From Micrococcaceae bacterium UBA7136 (GTDB taxonomy: Bacteria > Actinomycetota > Actinomycetes > Actinomycetales > Micrococcaceae), in assembly GCA_002492045.1 (NCBI GenBank), contig DKXC01000134.1, positions 1 through 22,884 on the forward strand: DNA of 22,884 bases, given 5' to 3'. A model generated the notes under the pieces. The model did no database searches and was not told the origin of the DNA. It saw only the letters and a program-made list of their open reading frames with translations. Numbering within the stretch: position 1 is the first letter of the stretch; every line of letters begins with the position of its first letter. Positions 15,159 through 22,877 of the stretch are shown here, one piece after another. Position numbers and translations under genes: made by a program.

Positions 15159-15691
15159 TGATGCAGACTGCTATACTTCGTGAACTTGCCGCAGAAAATC
15201 ACGGTATTATCAGCCTGGAAGAGGCCGAAGACGCAGGTGTGACTGCCTCTAACATCCGTAAGCTGGCCCAGCGTGGTCGAGTCCGAAGAGTGGCGCAGGG
15301 AGTCTACCGGCATCAAGAAGTACCAGGTGATACCTACACCGACCTTGCGGCTGCTCTCGCCGCAGTCGGCGGGGATGCCTACATAGAATGGGATTCTGTG
15401 CTTGCCCACTACGGACTAGGCGATATTGTTCCACCCTATATTCGGGTAGGAAGCAACCGACGCTACCGCGGTACTCAACATAAGATTCCGCTCAAAATAG
15501 AGAAGACCTCAGTGCCTTCTTCTGCCCATCATGTTGTGTTGCGAGAAGGTGTTCCCATGCTCAGCCTAGAAGCAGCCTTAGAAAAGGCAGCCCTCCGTAT
15601 TCCCCGAGACAAGTACGAGAAGGCTCTGGCTGATGCAGTGAAACAGGGCTACCTTTCTCGATCAGCAGCACGAAAACTAAAATCACTCTGA
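15158..15691 (+). CDS. abiEi: AbiEi-type antitoxin and autorepressor
   Basis: Antitoxin of a type IV toxin-antitoxin and abortive infection system. Residues 1-50 are the winged helix of the AbiEi N-terminal domain (ILRELAAENHGIISLEEAE, then VTASNIRKLAQRGRVRRVAQGVYR). The rest is the AbiEi C-terminal region, with the family-like 'SVLAHYGLGDIVPPYIRV' segment near 80-97. At 177 residues it belongs to the shorter AbiEi class. The ATG at 15158 is followed at once by a second ATG. It overlaps the end of an inverted repeat covering the promoter, consistent with self-repression. The toxin gene follows after 15 bases. In type IV systems the antitoxin counteracts the toxin without binding it directly (family knowledge). 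Confidence 0.9.
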   Translation: MMQTAILRELAAENHGIISLEEAEDAGVTASNIRKLAQRGRVRRVAQGVYRHQEVPGDTYTDLAAALAAVGGDAYIEWDSVLAHYGLGDIVPPYIRVGSNRRYRGTQHKIPLKIEKTSVPSSAHHVVLREGVPMLSLEAALEKAALRIPRDKYEKALADAVKQGYLSRSAARKLKSL

Positions 15692-15706
15692 AAGGCCAGA
15701 GCCAAA

Positions 15707-16690
15707 GTGAAGACACAAAGCCTCTTGGAAACCCTGGGCAGCACCGAAGCTCCCAATAACGAGGCAAGCCTGAACAAGCGGCTAGAAGAAATCGCCCATC
15801 ACTTAGGTGTACCCGTCAGACGTCTCAAGACCCTGGTGGGGGCTCTGGTGCTTTCCCAAGTGCTCCCCGATCATCTCTACATTAAGGGTGGTAGCGGTAT
15901 TAAGTTCAGGTTAGGAGAAGCCGGCACACGCTCGACCAGCGACCCAGATGTAGCTGCCAGACTTGACTCTTTTGAGGGTATAGCCCAGGAACTTACCCAG
16001 ACAGAAAAATACTGGGGATTAGTTCCACCCAGTAAGAGAACCCTCAAAAAAGCCCAACAACTAGGTCTGGAAGCTCACCCCAGCAATGCCTTTAAAGTCT
16101 CTATCCAGGAGATAAAACAGCGCCCCCTGGAAGGCGTCCCCGCTGGATATCAGATGAAACCCTTTAGAGCGAAACTTCTCTACCTAGATCGTGACTTCAC
16201 CTCGATAGACCTAGAAATTGGTCGAGACGAAATGGGAATTACCCAAGCTGAACCGATTACTACAGGCCTATCGTCCCAACTAGAAAACATCATGCTTGCA
16301 CTGGGCCTAGGTCCCTTGAAGAAAGTGCCCTTTATCCTGCTTGAACAGCAAATAGCACAGAAAATACATGCACTCCTAGGTAGCCAACATGACCGAGGGC
16401 ATGACCTTGTTGACCTGCAAATTCTGGTATCAGGTTTAGGGGCCTTGCTGGACTACAAGAAGCTGAAAGATATCTGTTGCAGAACCTTCTCCTATCGGCA
16501 AGGACTATCCTGGCCACCTACCACAGATAAGCTGCTCACCGATCGTATGGTGGAACAGTATCGTCAGGCCTATGACGAAGCTATCCAACAGGCAGACCAG
16601 GCAGACTTTTCCTTGGAGCTGGTCAAGACCGCCCAAGAAGCTAAAATCTGGCTTGAAAAGCTAATTCAAGATATCGAAAGAAGCCAGTAA
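15707..16690 (+). CDS. abiEii: AbiEii-type nucleotidyltransferase toxin
   Basis: Toxin of the AbiE pair, a polymerase-beta-type nucleotidyltransferase; related MenT toxins add nucleotides to tRNA acceptor ends. The core motif KGGSGIKFRLGE (60-71) followed by the acidic pair D79-P-D81 matches the GS...DxD active site. A later segment with QKIHALLGSQHDRGHDLVDL fits motifs III-IV, where Lys and Asp are catalytic. The 327-residue length is near the family norm. The start is GTG at 15707, with AAAGG about 11 bases upstream, 15 bases after the antitoxin stop. Codons are clearly less C-biased than in the surrounding genes, which supports acquisition with abiEi. The RNA target cannot be read from sequence. 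Confidence 0.88.
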   Translation: MKTQSLLETLGSTEAPNNEASLNKRLEEIAHHLGVPVRRLKTLVGALVLSQVLPDHLYIKGGSGIKFRLGEAGTRSTSDPDVAARLDSFEGIAQELTQTEKYWGLVPPSKRTLKKAQQLGLEAHPSNAFKVSIQEIKQRPLEGVPAGYQMKPFRAKLLYLDRDFTSIDLEIGRDEMGITQAEPITTGLSSQLENIMLALGLGPLKKVPFILLEQQIAQKIHALLGSQHDRGHDLVDLQILVSGLGALLDYKKLKDICCRTFSYRQGLSWPPTTDKLLTDRMVEQYRQAYDEAIQQADQADFSLELVKTAQEAKIWLEKLIQDIERSQ

Positions 16691-16700
16691 AACAGTCAGG

Positions 16701-16724
16701 AGCCAAGGGACCGGGCTTTTGGCT
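16701..16724 (+). terminator. possible AbiE terminator hairpin
   Basis: AGCCAAGGG and CTTTTGGCT can form a 9-bp stem with two G-U pairs (stable only as plus-strand RNA) around a 6-base loop, 10 bases after the abiEii stop. There is no T tract downstream, so it is a weak call. Confidence 0.35.
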
Positions 16725-16764
16725 AGGCTGGTAGAAAAACCTCCTAGACCCTAAGGATAAGAAC

Positions 16765-17586
16765 ATGACCCAGCCCTGGACCAAAGAAGAGGGCGTCTCC
16801 TACCTGCTAGCAGTCGACATCGACGGCACCCTGGTCAAGCACGACGGCAGCCTCAGCCCGGTCGTTGCCCAGGCAGCCCGCCAGGTTATCGAGGCAGGCC
16901 ACCACCTGGTTATCTCCACCGGACGCTCCACCGGTGCCACCCTGCCCATCCTGCAAGAAATCGGCCTAACCCAAGGCCACGCCGTCTGCGCCAACGGGGC
17001 CGTCACCCTCTCTATCAGCCATGCCCACCCCGGCGGCTATCGGGTCATCGACCGGGTCAGCTTCGACCCCTCCCAGGTCCTGACCCTACTCAAAGACCGC
17101 TTCCCCCAAGCCTCCATCGCCCTGGAAACCCCGGACGGAACCGTCTACTCCACCCCCGGTTTTGAAGACTGGTCCTTCGGCGTCCAATCAACCAAGGCCA
17201 GCGCTGACGAGCTAGCCGACATGACCCAGGCCGTCCGCCTTGTTCTCAGCTCAGAAAAGGACACCTCAGCCGACTTCCGCCAGGCCGTCAAAGAAGTGGG
17301 CCTACACGGAGTCAACTATGCGGTGGGTTGGAGCGCCTGGCTAGACATCTCAGCCCACGGAGTCACCAAGGCCAGCGCCCTCGAACAGCTACGCCGCAAA
17401 CTGGGGGTAGACCCCCGTCATACCATCAGCGCTGGGGACGGCCTCAACGACCTGGACATGCTGGCCTGGGCCGCCAGGGGAGTAGCCATGGGCCAGGCCC
17501 TGCCCGAAGTCAAGGCCAAGGCCCGGGAAGTCACCGGCAGCGTAGATGAGGACGGCCTGCTAGCGGTCTTCGAGTCCCTCATCTAG
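16765..17586 (+). CDS. HAD-family (Cof type) phosphatase
   Basis: A haloacid dehalogenase-type phosphatase of the Cof/YidA class, which removes phosphate from sugar phosphates and similar metabolites. Motif I is D18-I-D20-G-T (Asp nucleophile and acid/base), motif II STGRS (51-55), motif III lysine K202, and motif IV GDGLND (224-229), which binds Mg. The cap between motifs II and III (about 85-195) is the C2B type of this class. The ATG at 16765 has AAGGA 7 bases upstream. Strong C-ending codons mark it as core or from a similar genome. Its first codons are duplicated in decayed form at 15035-15115, on the far side of AbiE. It ends tail to tail with the SatD-like gene, sharing a CTAG. The substrate is unknown. 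Confidence 0.9.
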   Translation: MTQPWTKEEGVSYLLAVDIDGTLVKHDGSLSPVVAQAARQVIEAGHHLVISTGRSTGATLPILQEIGLTQGHAVCANGAVTLSISHAHPGGYRVIDRVSFDPSQVLTLLKDRFPQASIALETPDGTVYSTPGFEDWSFGVQSTKASADELADMTQAVRLVLSSEKDTSADFRQAVKEVGLHGVNYAVGWSAWLDISAHGVTKASALEQLRRKLGVDPRHTISAGDGLNDLDMLAWAARGVAMGQALPEVKAKAREVTGSVDEDGLLAVFESLI

Positions 17587-18206
17587 GGACGCTTCTCTGA
17601 CCCTGCCGCATCCAGATTCTGCAGGGCCGAAAGAATCAGGGGCCTGGCCGCCAGCGCCTCATGCCAGAGGGACCGCACCAGGGTCTTACTGACCGCCTGG
17701 CTACTAATACCCAAGGCCTGGGCCACGGCCTTCTGCTGGCCCCGCACTCCCGGCAGCAAGAGATCCAGCACCCGCCACTCAGCTGGGGTGCGGGCAGAAA
17801 CCACCCGGTAGAGCAGACGCAGGGCACCAGTCACCTGGGCAGCCAGCTCAGCATCAGCTCCCTGGACGTCCACGGCCCGCGGAGGCGCACCGGTCTGGGC
17901 CTGTTCAACAGCAGCCCGGGAGTAGGCGCGGGCCGGGCCAGTAGCCTCTTCAATCGAGAGCTGGCCCAGGGCCGCCCCAAAACGAGGTAGGGTCAGCTGG
18001 CCAACCCCCAAGCCCAGCCAACAGTCCCCCTGGCGGGCCGCCAACAGAAGAGCCGACAGGGCAGGCTCAGCTAGCTCAAAGGCCCCCTGCAACTCGTCCG
18101 GGTAGGTTCGGGTAAAGGGCAGGGTAGGGGCCATCTGGTTCAAGCGGGCCTGAAGGGCCGACAGGTCGGCTGACTCCTGGCGGGCAATGAGGGTTAGAAC
18201 AAACAC
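17583..18206 (-). CDS. SatD-like protein with C-terminal HTH
   Basis: A 207-residue protein that resembles the SatD family. The N-terminal half has a DELQGAFE segment (37-44), like the 'DEfQGl' motif of SatD. The C-terminus carries a helix-turn-helix, GQQKAVAQALGISSQAVSKTLV (156-177), with the 'S-x-Q-A-V-S-K' pattern of DNA-binding helices. Family function is poorly known; SatD genes often sit beside a small membrane-protein gene, which is absent here. The GTG start at 18206 has AGGAG only 1 base upstream, too close for a normal ribosome site, while TAGACT ends 6 bases before it, so a leaderless mRNA is likely. The stop codon overlaps the HAD stop within one CTAG palindrome. It may be a transcription regulator; the target is not evident. 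Confidence 0.6.
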   Translation of the reverse strand: MFVLTLIARQESADLSALQARLNQMAPTLPFTRTYPDELQGAFELAEPALSALLLAARQGDCWLGLGVGQLTLPRFGAALGQLSIEEATGPARAYSRAAVEQAQTGAPPRAVDVQGADAELAAQVTGALRLLYRVVSARTPAEWRVLDLLLPGVRGQQKAVAQALGISSQAVSKTLVRSLWHEALAARPLILSALQNLDAAGSEKRP

Positions 18207-18212
18207 GCTCCT

Positions 18213-18218
18213 AGTCTA
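18213..18218 (-). promoter_or_regulatory. -10 box of the SatD-like gene, leaderless
   Basis: TAGACT on the minus strand is separated from the GTG start by AGGAGC (6 bases), giving a predicted mRNA that starts at or next to the start codon. The -35 is not clear. Confidence 0.4.
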
Positions 18219-18223
18219 ACCTT

Positions 18224-18910
18224 CTAGCTTTCCGGGCCCTGCGGAGGCGCCCAGAAAAGAGTCTCAGCATCCACCCCAGACAGAAAAAGCTCCTCCTCTA
18301 GGACCTGCCGGCAGGCCAGGGGCAGGCTCAGACTAGAAGGAGTCAAATCTGGACCGCGGAAAACCCGCATCCGCTCCAGGGCAGGTTCCCGGGCCGCCAG
18401 CTCCCGGCAGCGGTGGGCCAGGGCCAGCAGATCAGTCTCAGACCCAAAAACCTGGAAATGCTGGGCATCAGTCAGCTGAAAGAGACCCACTGGCTGGCCC
18501 CCCACTGGCTGGGCCCGCACCCGCAACCAGCCACCCATGACACCCGGCTCATCCGTGTAGGCCAGGGGGTCATACTCCCAGGCCCGGGCCTCCCGCAACC
18601 AGGGCTCCAGCTGAGGCATGTAGAGGGTGTCCTCCCGCCCCGGCCAGCTGGCCTGCTCAAACCCCGGGGCATACATGGCCTCCCAGAAGGCCTCCGGCCC
18701 ACAAGCAACCCCCACCGAGTTCAGCTGGTCAGTCTCCTCCAAGGGGTAGGCCTGGTCCCAGTAAGTGGGCCGGGTGCGATGACCAGCCGCTCGCAGACGC
18801 TGGTTGATTACCTCTAGAAAGGAGGCCTGACCCAGGGCCACGGTCTGCCCCTCCCAATGAAAGAGATAGGGGGTGCGTCCGTAGATTGTTCGTTGTAGAG
18901 GAGGCTTCAC
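18224..18910 (-). CDS. unknown protein coupled to nuclease-helicase
   Basis: I do not recognise this 228-residue protein. It starts with GTG at 18910, 3 bases after the stop of the large nuclease-helicase gene, with an AGGGG element about 8 bases upstream inside that gene, so the two are one transcript. The sequence is rich in Trp, Tyr and Pro in its first half (WDQAYPLEETDQLNSVG, EAFWEAMYAPGFEQASWPG), has no signal peptide, membrane helix or cysteine cluster, and looks like a soluble cytoplasmic protein. The C-terminal third is a Leu/Ala/Glu-rich helical stretch. GC-rich codons match the helicase. It may be an accessory subunit or a neighbour with an unrelated job; no catalytic motif is seen. 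Confidence 0.6.
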   Translation of the reverse strand: MKPPLQRTIYGRTPYLFHWEGQTVALGQASFLEVINQRLRAAGHRTRPTYWDQAYPLEETDQLNSVGVACGPEAFWEAMYAPGFEQASWPGREDTLYMPQLEPWLREARAWEYDPLAYTDEPGVMGGWLRVRAQPVGGQPVGLFQLTDAQHFQVFGSETDLLALAHRCRELAAREPALERMRVFRGPDLTPSSLSLPLACRQVLEEELFLSGVDAETLFWAPPQGPES

Positions 18911-18913
18911 CGC

Positions 18914-21900
18914 TTAGGCCCCTGCCTCTGCCCCAGCAAGAGGTGCAGCCGGCATAGCCTGGGCCCCGTTTGATAGGCGCAGGAAACCACCCAGGAGCTC
19001 CAGCCCCTCCGGGTCTGCCGGCAGAAAATCCATGAACTGGGGCGTATGAATCAGCACCGCCGCCCACATACCCCGGGACAGGGCCACATTGAGCCGGTTA
19101 GTAGAAAGCAGAAAATCTGTGCCCCGCGGGGTCTCACCAGCCGAAGAAGCAGCCATAGAAATCAGGACTACCGGGGCCTCCTGCCCCTGGAACTTATCCA
19201 CCGTCCCCACCTTCACGCCGCCACCGTCCTCGGTACTGAGGCCAGCCTCCAACAGGGCCTGCTGAATGGTCTGCACCTGGGCGTTATAGGCCGCCACCAC
19301 AATAATGTCGGCAGGCTCCAAAGGACGCTCCTGGGCTGGATCATCAGCCTGCGGGTTCCAGCGGGCCCCCTCAAAGAGCCGGACCAGGCGAACCACCTCA
19401 GCGGCCTCCTGCTCAGAAAAAGTAGCATTGCCCTGATGAGAAACCTGGCTACGGTAAAGTCCAGGAGCCCAACCGGTTAGATAACGCTGGGCGCCAGCCG
19501 GAGCCGAGGTCAACTGCCCCTCGTAGGCCAGGGTAGAAACCGGCTGGCAGAGGGCCGGGTGCATCCGCCAAGAGACCGACAAGAAATAGCCAAACTTCTG
19601 GGGCAGCACCGTATGCCCCTCAGACAGCCAGCCCAGGGCCGACTGGTCAATAGGCTGAGGATGTGTACCCTGAGTAACCTGAGGCAACTGGGCCGGGTCG
19701 CCCAGCAGCAGCAGACGCTTGGCTGCCCTAGCCACAGCCAGGGTATTAGCCAGCGAATACTGGCCCGCCTCATCCACTACCAGCAGGTCAAAGGCCTCAT
19801 AATCTACCTTGCTGGCAGAAGCAAAGTCCCAGGCCGTCCCACCAAAGACCTTGCCGCCGGGCCGATGCAGAAAATCCATGAGCTCCCGGTTGGTAACCTC
19901 GGTCCAGGGGGCATCCGGGCTTAGGCTCTTACCCTGAATCCGGGCCATATCATCCGGGTCAATCCCGCCGTTTTTAGCGCAGCCCAGCATCATATTCTCA
20001 ATGACCGCATGGGACTGGGCCACAATACCCACCTTCCAGCCAGCCTTGACCAGAAGACCAATTACATGGGATCCCACAAAGGTCTTGCCCGACCCGGGAG
20101 GCCCCTGAACCGCCAGGTAGGAACGGTCCAAATCGTGCACAGCCTGGTAGATAGCCCGGGCCATCGCCATAGAACCGTAGCGGTCTGCCAAATCGGCAGG
20201 GTCAGGCAGGGCCCCACCCGAAAGCAACCGGGGCGGACGCCGCAAAAGCAAATCCAAGCCCGGGCTAGCAGGTAGCTCCAGGGCACCAGAAGACAAATCC
20301 TGGGCCTCAAGCACCTGAGCCATAGCCACCGCCAGCTGATCCAAAGAAGTCTCCTGCGACTTAGTGGGAATAGGAGTAGGCGGCGTCAGCGCAATCGGAA
20401 AATGATCATGAGGGCGGGAATCCTCACCAGCCACAGACCTCTTCAGGCTCTCCTTCACCTCAATCCGCACCAGGTAGGGCTGACCGGCTTCCTCTTCAGC
20501 AATGGGCTCCAGACTTAAAAGCTCAGAAGAAAAATCACCCAGCCGCTCAGGGGCAGGCGGCAGAACCCCCTCATGCCAGGCCGCATACTCCAGCATCTTC
20601 TGGTAGGCCTGCTTCTGAAAATAATCAGGGAAAGGCGACTGGTAGACCGCAAAAAGCCCCTTAGCCCCCTCCTTAAGGGTAGAACCAGGAGCTAGGCGTC
20701 CAATCGCCCGCCAGGTGCGGCTCAGCCCATAACGGCGGTTGAGCCGGCCCCAGTCCTCAAGCACCTCAGGCTGAGTCACCAGGCGAATCACATCCCGACT
20801 GTCCTCCCAATCTTCAATCGGGGAGAGCAGACGCTGGGTGTGTTCGGTCCAGAACTGGGTGCGCTCGCGGCGGTAGTAGTCGGTGCCAGCCAGAATCATG
20901 GCTAGGGCCTGCCGAGCCTGGGCCAGGCCGGGGTCCTCTTGGGGTAGCTGCTGAATCTGCTGGTCTAGTTCCTGGATGCTAGCCGCCAGCGTCTCCTCAG
21001 CCTCCTCTACCTCCTGGTCGGGCTCGCTGCCGGGCAGGGGGTCTTCCGCCTGGGGCAGGGGGATTCGCTCTGCCGGTTTGGCTATTTCTTCCCAGACGTC
21101 CCGCTGGCCCAGGCCCAGTAGCCAGTTACGCAGGCCTAGTAGGGAGAGGCCATCAGCTAGCATGTCCTGCTCGATAGCCTGCCTAATGAACCCGGCCCGG
21201 TTAGGGTCTTCCTGGAGACTGGCCAGGTAGTCAGCGTAGGCCCCTTCGGGTACCTGCAAGGGACGCAGGTCAGAGGGGCAGTAGAAGGGTTCCAGGTCTT
21301 CTAGGCTTTGGTAGCCGGTCGAAACCCGCAGAGATTTGGCTAGAATCTGGGAGAGATCTAGCAGGGTGCCGTCCCGCAGTAGGGCAGCCAGGTAGCCCTC
21401 CCCGTAGCCCTGGCGGCCTGTTGCCTCTTCTAGCTGCCGCAGGGCTCTAGCCCCGAAGTAGTAGATGTGTAGGTCTGGGTGTTCCTCCCGGGTCTTGCTT
21501 ACTGCCTCAAAGAAGCCTTTGAGGAGTTTCCTTTCGTCCCAGCGGCTCTCAGCCCAGAAAACCTGAGGATCCTGGGGGGCCAGCTGAGGACGCTCGGGAA
21601 CAGTCATCAGCGTCAGTCCGTAGAGCAGGCCCCAGGCATCTTCGCCCTTGGTATAGGGGTCTTTCCAGAGAGAGTCAGACCGTAGCGAGAGCATGAGGTC
21701 GCCGGGGCTGGGCTTGGGCAAGGAGGCGAGAGAAGTGCGTGGCAGAAGCAGATAAGAGAGTTCAAGATCCTGCTCCTTCCAGGTGCGCTGGACGGTCTGG
21801 GCCTGGGGCAGCTGGCCTAGTTGCAAGGCGGCCTGCTGGGACCAGCGCTGGGCTTGGGCGGTCAGGCCCGGCTGCTGGTGCAGGTCAGCTAGCTCCTGCA

Positions 21901-22738
21901 GGCTTGCAACCCCGTAGCGGTTAGCCAGGTTGGCCCGTACTCTGGGTGTCATGCCCTGGGCTAGGAGCATGTCTTTCTTGTCGTGAATCTGCTGCTGGCA
22001 GATCTGGCAGACCCCGCAACGGCTCAGGGGCAGATCGGCTGGGTCCTGCCACCAGTCCAGGGGCTGGGCATCAGAGGTTAGCCGCTTTTCGAGGAGCTGT
22101 CGCAGGACCTCCCGCTTCTGCTCAAAAACCGGCAGTAGTTTATCCAAGCGGTGGAAGGACTCCACCTCACTGCCCAGAATCAGAGAGACATCAGGGGCCA
22201 GCCTGATTCCGGCCTCCTCTAGTTGGTGGGCGTAGGTAGCTAGCTGTAGCAGGGCACTCGACCGGGCCTGCCTAGCTAGCTTGCTGTCAACCACCCGGTA
22301 GCATCCCTGGTCGTCCTTGACCAGAAAATCGGCTCGGCCGTGGAACTCCCCATCAAAGAAGGAGGCCTGAAAGACCACGTCAGCCCCGTCTTCTAGGGCT
22401 TTTAGGGTTTCCTCCTGCTTGTCTATGAGGCTTTGGCGGTCATAGGAACTGGCGGGCTGGACCTGGTAGACACCTCGCTGGCCGTCCCATTCACCAAACT
22501 TTTTGAGGAAGCCCCGCAGCACCCGCCGCTCGTGCTCATTGCCTAGTCTGGCCGCCCGCTCTAGTTGGGGGTCCTGTGGGTAGTCCTGCTCGGGTTCCCT
22601 GCCTAGCTTCTGGTCTAGTCTGGTCAGCAGGGAGAACTGGCACTGGGCGCTGGCTACCAGGTCGCTAGCGGAGTAGATGAGGCTCTGGTCTTGAAAGCGG
22701 AAGGGGGCATTTGAGGACGGGGCGGGTAGCAGAAACAT
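18914..22738 (-). CDS. TM0106-type RecB/Cas4-like nuclease fused to SF1 helicase
   Basis: A DNA repair or defence enzyme in one chain. Numbered from the ATG at 22738: the nuclease has H69, D137 (GRADF), D151 and K153 (VVDSK) and QxxxY at 165-169, the RecB motifs. C33 plus C241-x2-C244-x2-C247 could hold a 4Fe-4S cluster as in Cas4 and AddB. A middle region (about 340-435) corresponds to the RNase H-like domain of TM0106 proteins, but its acidic D-x-E positions read as Ser and Arg. A low-complexity Glu/Gln-rich segment near 560-605 separates it from the UPF1/DNA2-like helicase: GPPGSGKT (879-886), DEAGQ (989-993), GDPAQLPQ, VDKFQGQE and NVALSRG. This ATG has AAAGGAG 4 bases upstream; an ATG at 22759 adds 7 residues but has no ribosome site. 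Confidence 0.88.
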   Translation of the reverse strand: MFLLPAPSSNAPFRFQDQSLIYSASDLVASAQCQFSLLTRLDQKLGREPEQDYPQDPQLERAARLGNEHERRVLRGFLKKFGEWDGQRGVYQVQPASSYDRQSLIDKQEETLKALEDGADVVFQASFFDGEFHGRADFLVKDDQGCYRVVDSKLARQARSSALLQLATYAHQLEEAGIRLAPDVSLILGSEVESFHRLDKLLPVFEQKREVLRQLLEKRLTSDAQPLDWWQDPADLPLSRCGVCQICQQQIHDKKDMLLAQGMTPRVRANLANRYGVASLQELADLHQQPGLTAQAQRWSQQAALQLGQLPQAQTVQRTWKEQDLELSYLLLPRTSLASLPKPSPGDLMLSLRSDSLWKDPYTKGEDAWGLLYGLTLMTVPERPQLAPQDPQVFWAESRWDERKLLKGFFEAVSKTREEHPDLHIYYFGARALRQLEEATGRQGYGEGYLAALLRDGTLLDLSQILAKSLRVSTGYQSLEDLEPFYCPSDLRPLQVPEGAYADYLASLQEDPNRAGFIRQAIEQDMLADGLSLLGLRNWLLGLGQRDVWEEIAKPAERIPLPQAEDPLPGSEPDQEVEEAEETLAASIQELDQQIQQLPQEDPGLAQARQALAMILAGTDYYRRERTQFWTEHTQRLLSPIEDWEDSRDVIRLVTQPEVLEDWGRLNRRYGLSRTWRAIGRLAPGSTLKEGAKGLFAVYQSPFPDYFQKQAYQKMLEYAAWHEGVLPPAPERLGDFSSELLSLEPIAEEEAGQPYLVRIEVKESLKRSVAGEDSRPHDHFPIALTPPTPIPTKSQETSLDQLAVAMAQVLEAQDLSSGALELPASPGLDLLLRRPPRLLSGGALPDPADLADRYGSMAMARAIYQAVHDLDRSYLAVQGPPGSGKTFVGSHVIGLLVKAGWKVGIVAQSHAVIENMMLGCAKNGGIDPDDMARIQGKSLSPDAPWTEVTNRELMDFLHRPGGKVFGGTAWDFASASKVDYEAFDLLVVDEAGQYSLANTLAVARAAKRLLLLGDPAQLPQVTQGTHPQPIDQSALGWLSEGHTVLPQKFGYFLSVSWRMHPALCQPVSTLAYEGQLTSAPAGAQRYLTGWAPGLYRSQVSHQGNATFSEQEAAEVVRLVRLFEGARWNPQADDPAQERPLEPADIIVVAAYNAQVQTIQQALLEAGLSTEDGGGVKVGTVDKFQGQEAPVVLISMAASSAGETPRGTDFLLSTNRLNVALSRGMWAAVLIHTPQFMDFLPADPEGLELLGGFLRLSNGAQAMPAAPLAGAEAGA

Positions 22739-22787
22739 GGCACTCCTTTGGGGTCTCATCTACAAGGCTAGCAAGCGTCCCAAGCTA

Positions 22788-22816
22788 TCTGTATGCAGGC
22801 CACTCTATCAGAACAA
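22788..22816 (-). promoter_or_regulatory. weak promoter of the nuclease-helicase operon
   Basis: On the minus strand TTGTTC (22811-22816) and TACAGA (22788-22793) are 17 bases apart, and each matches consensus at only about half its positions. The -35 lies within the LexA-type palindrome. The predicted leader is about 40 bases to the ATG at 22738. Confidence 0.3.
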
Positions 22817-22823
22817 ATGTTCT
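22810..22823. promoter_or_regulatory. candidate LexA/SOS box
   Basis: AGAACAAATGTTCT is a perfect palindrome with 5-bp arms and a 4-base centre. It contains GAAC-N4-GTTC, the core of the actinobacterial SOS box. It lies 72-85 bases upstream of the nuclease-helicase ATG and overlaps a possible -35 box, which fits LexA control of a DNA repair gene. A gene beyond the right edge of the window could be the target instead. Confidence 0.55.
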
Positions 22824-22860
22824 ATTTCTATTCTATGAAGCATCGAATCTAACTTGTGAA

Positions 22861-22877
22861 TGAGGCTTATTCATAAG
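22861..22877. repeat. right copy of 17-bp inverted repeat at the window ends
   Basis: TGAGGCTTATTCATAAG is the reverse complement, with one mismatch, of bases 4-20 at the left edge of the window (13 consecutive bases are identical). Read on the minus strand, this copy begins ATGAATAAGCCT, the same as the first codons of the left-edge helicase apart from ATG for TTG, and then meets a stop after 13 codons. Confidence 0.55.
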
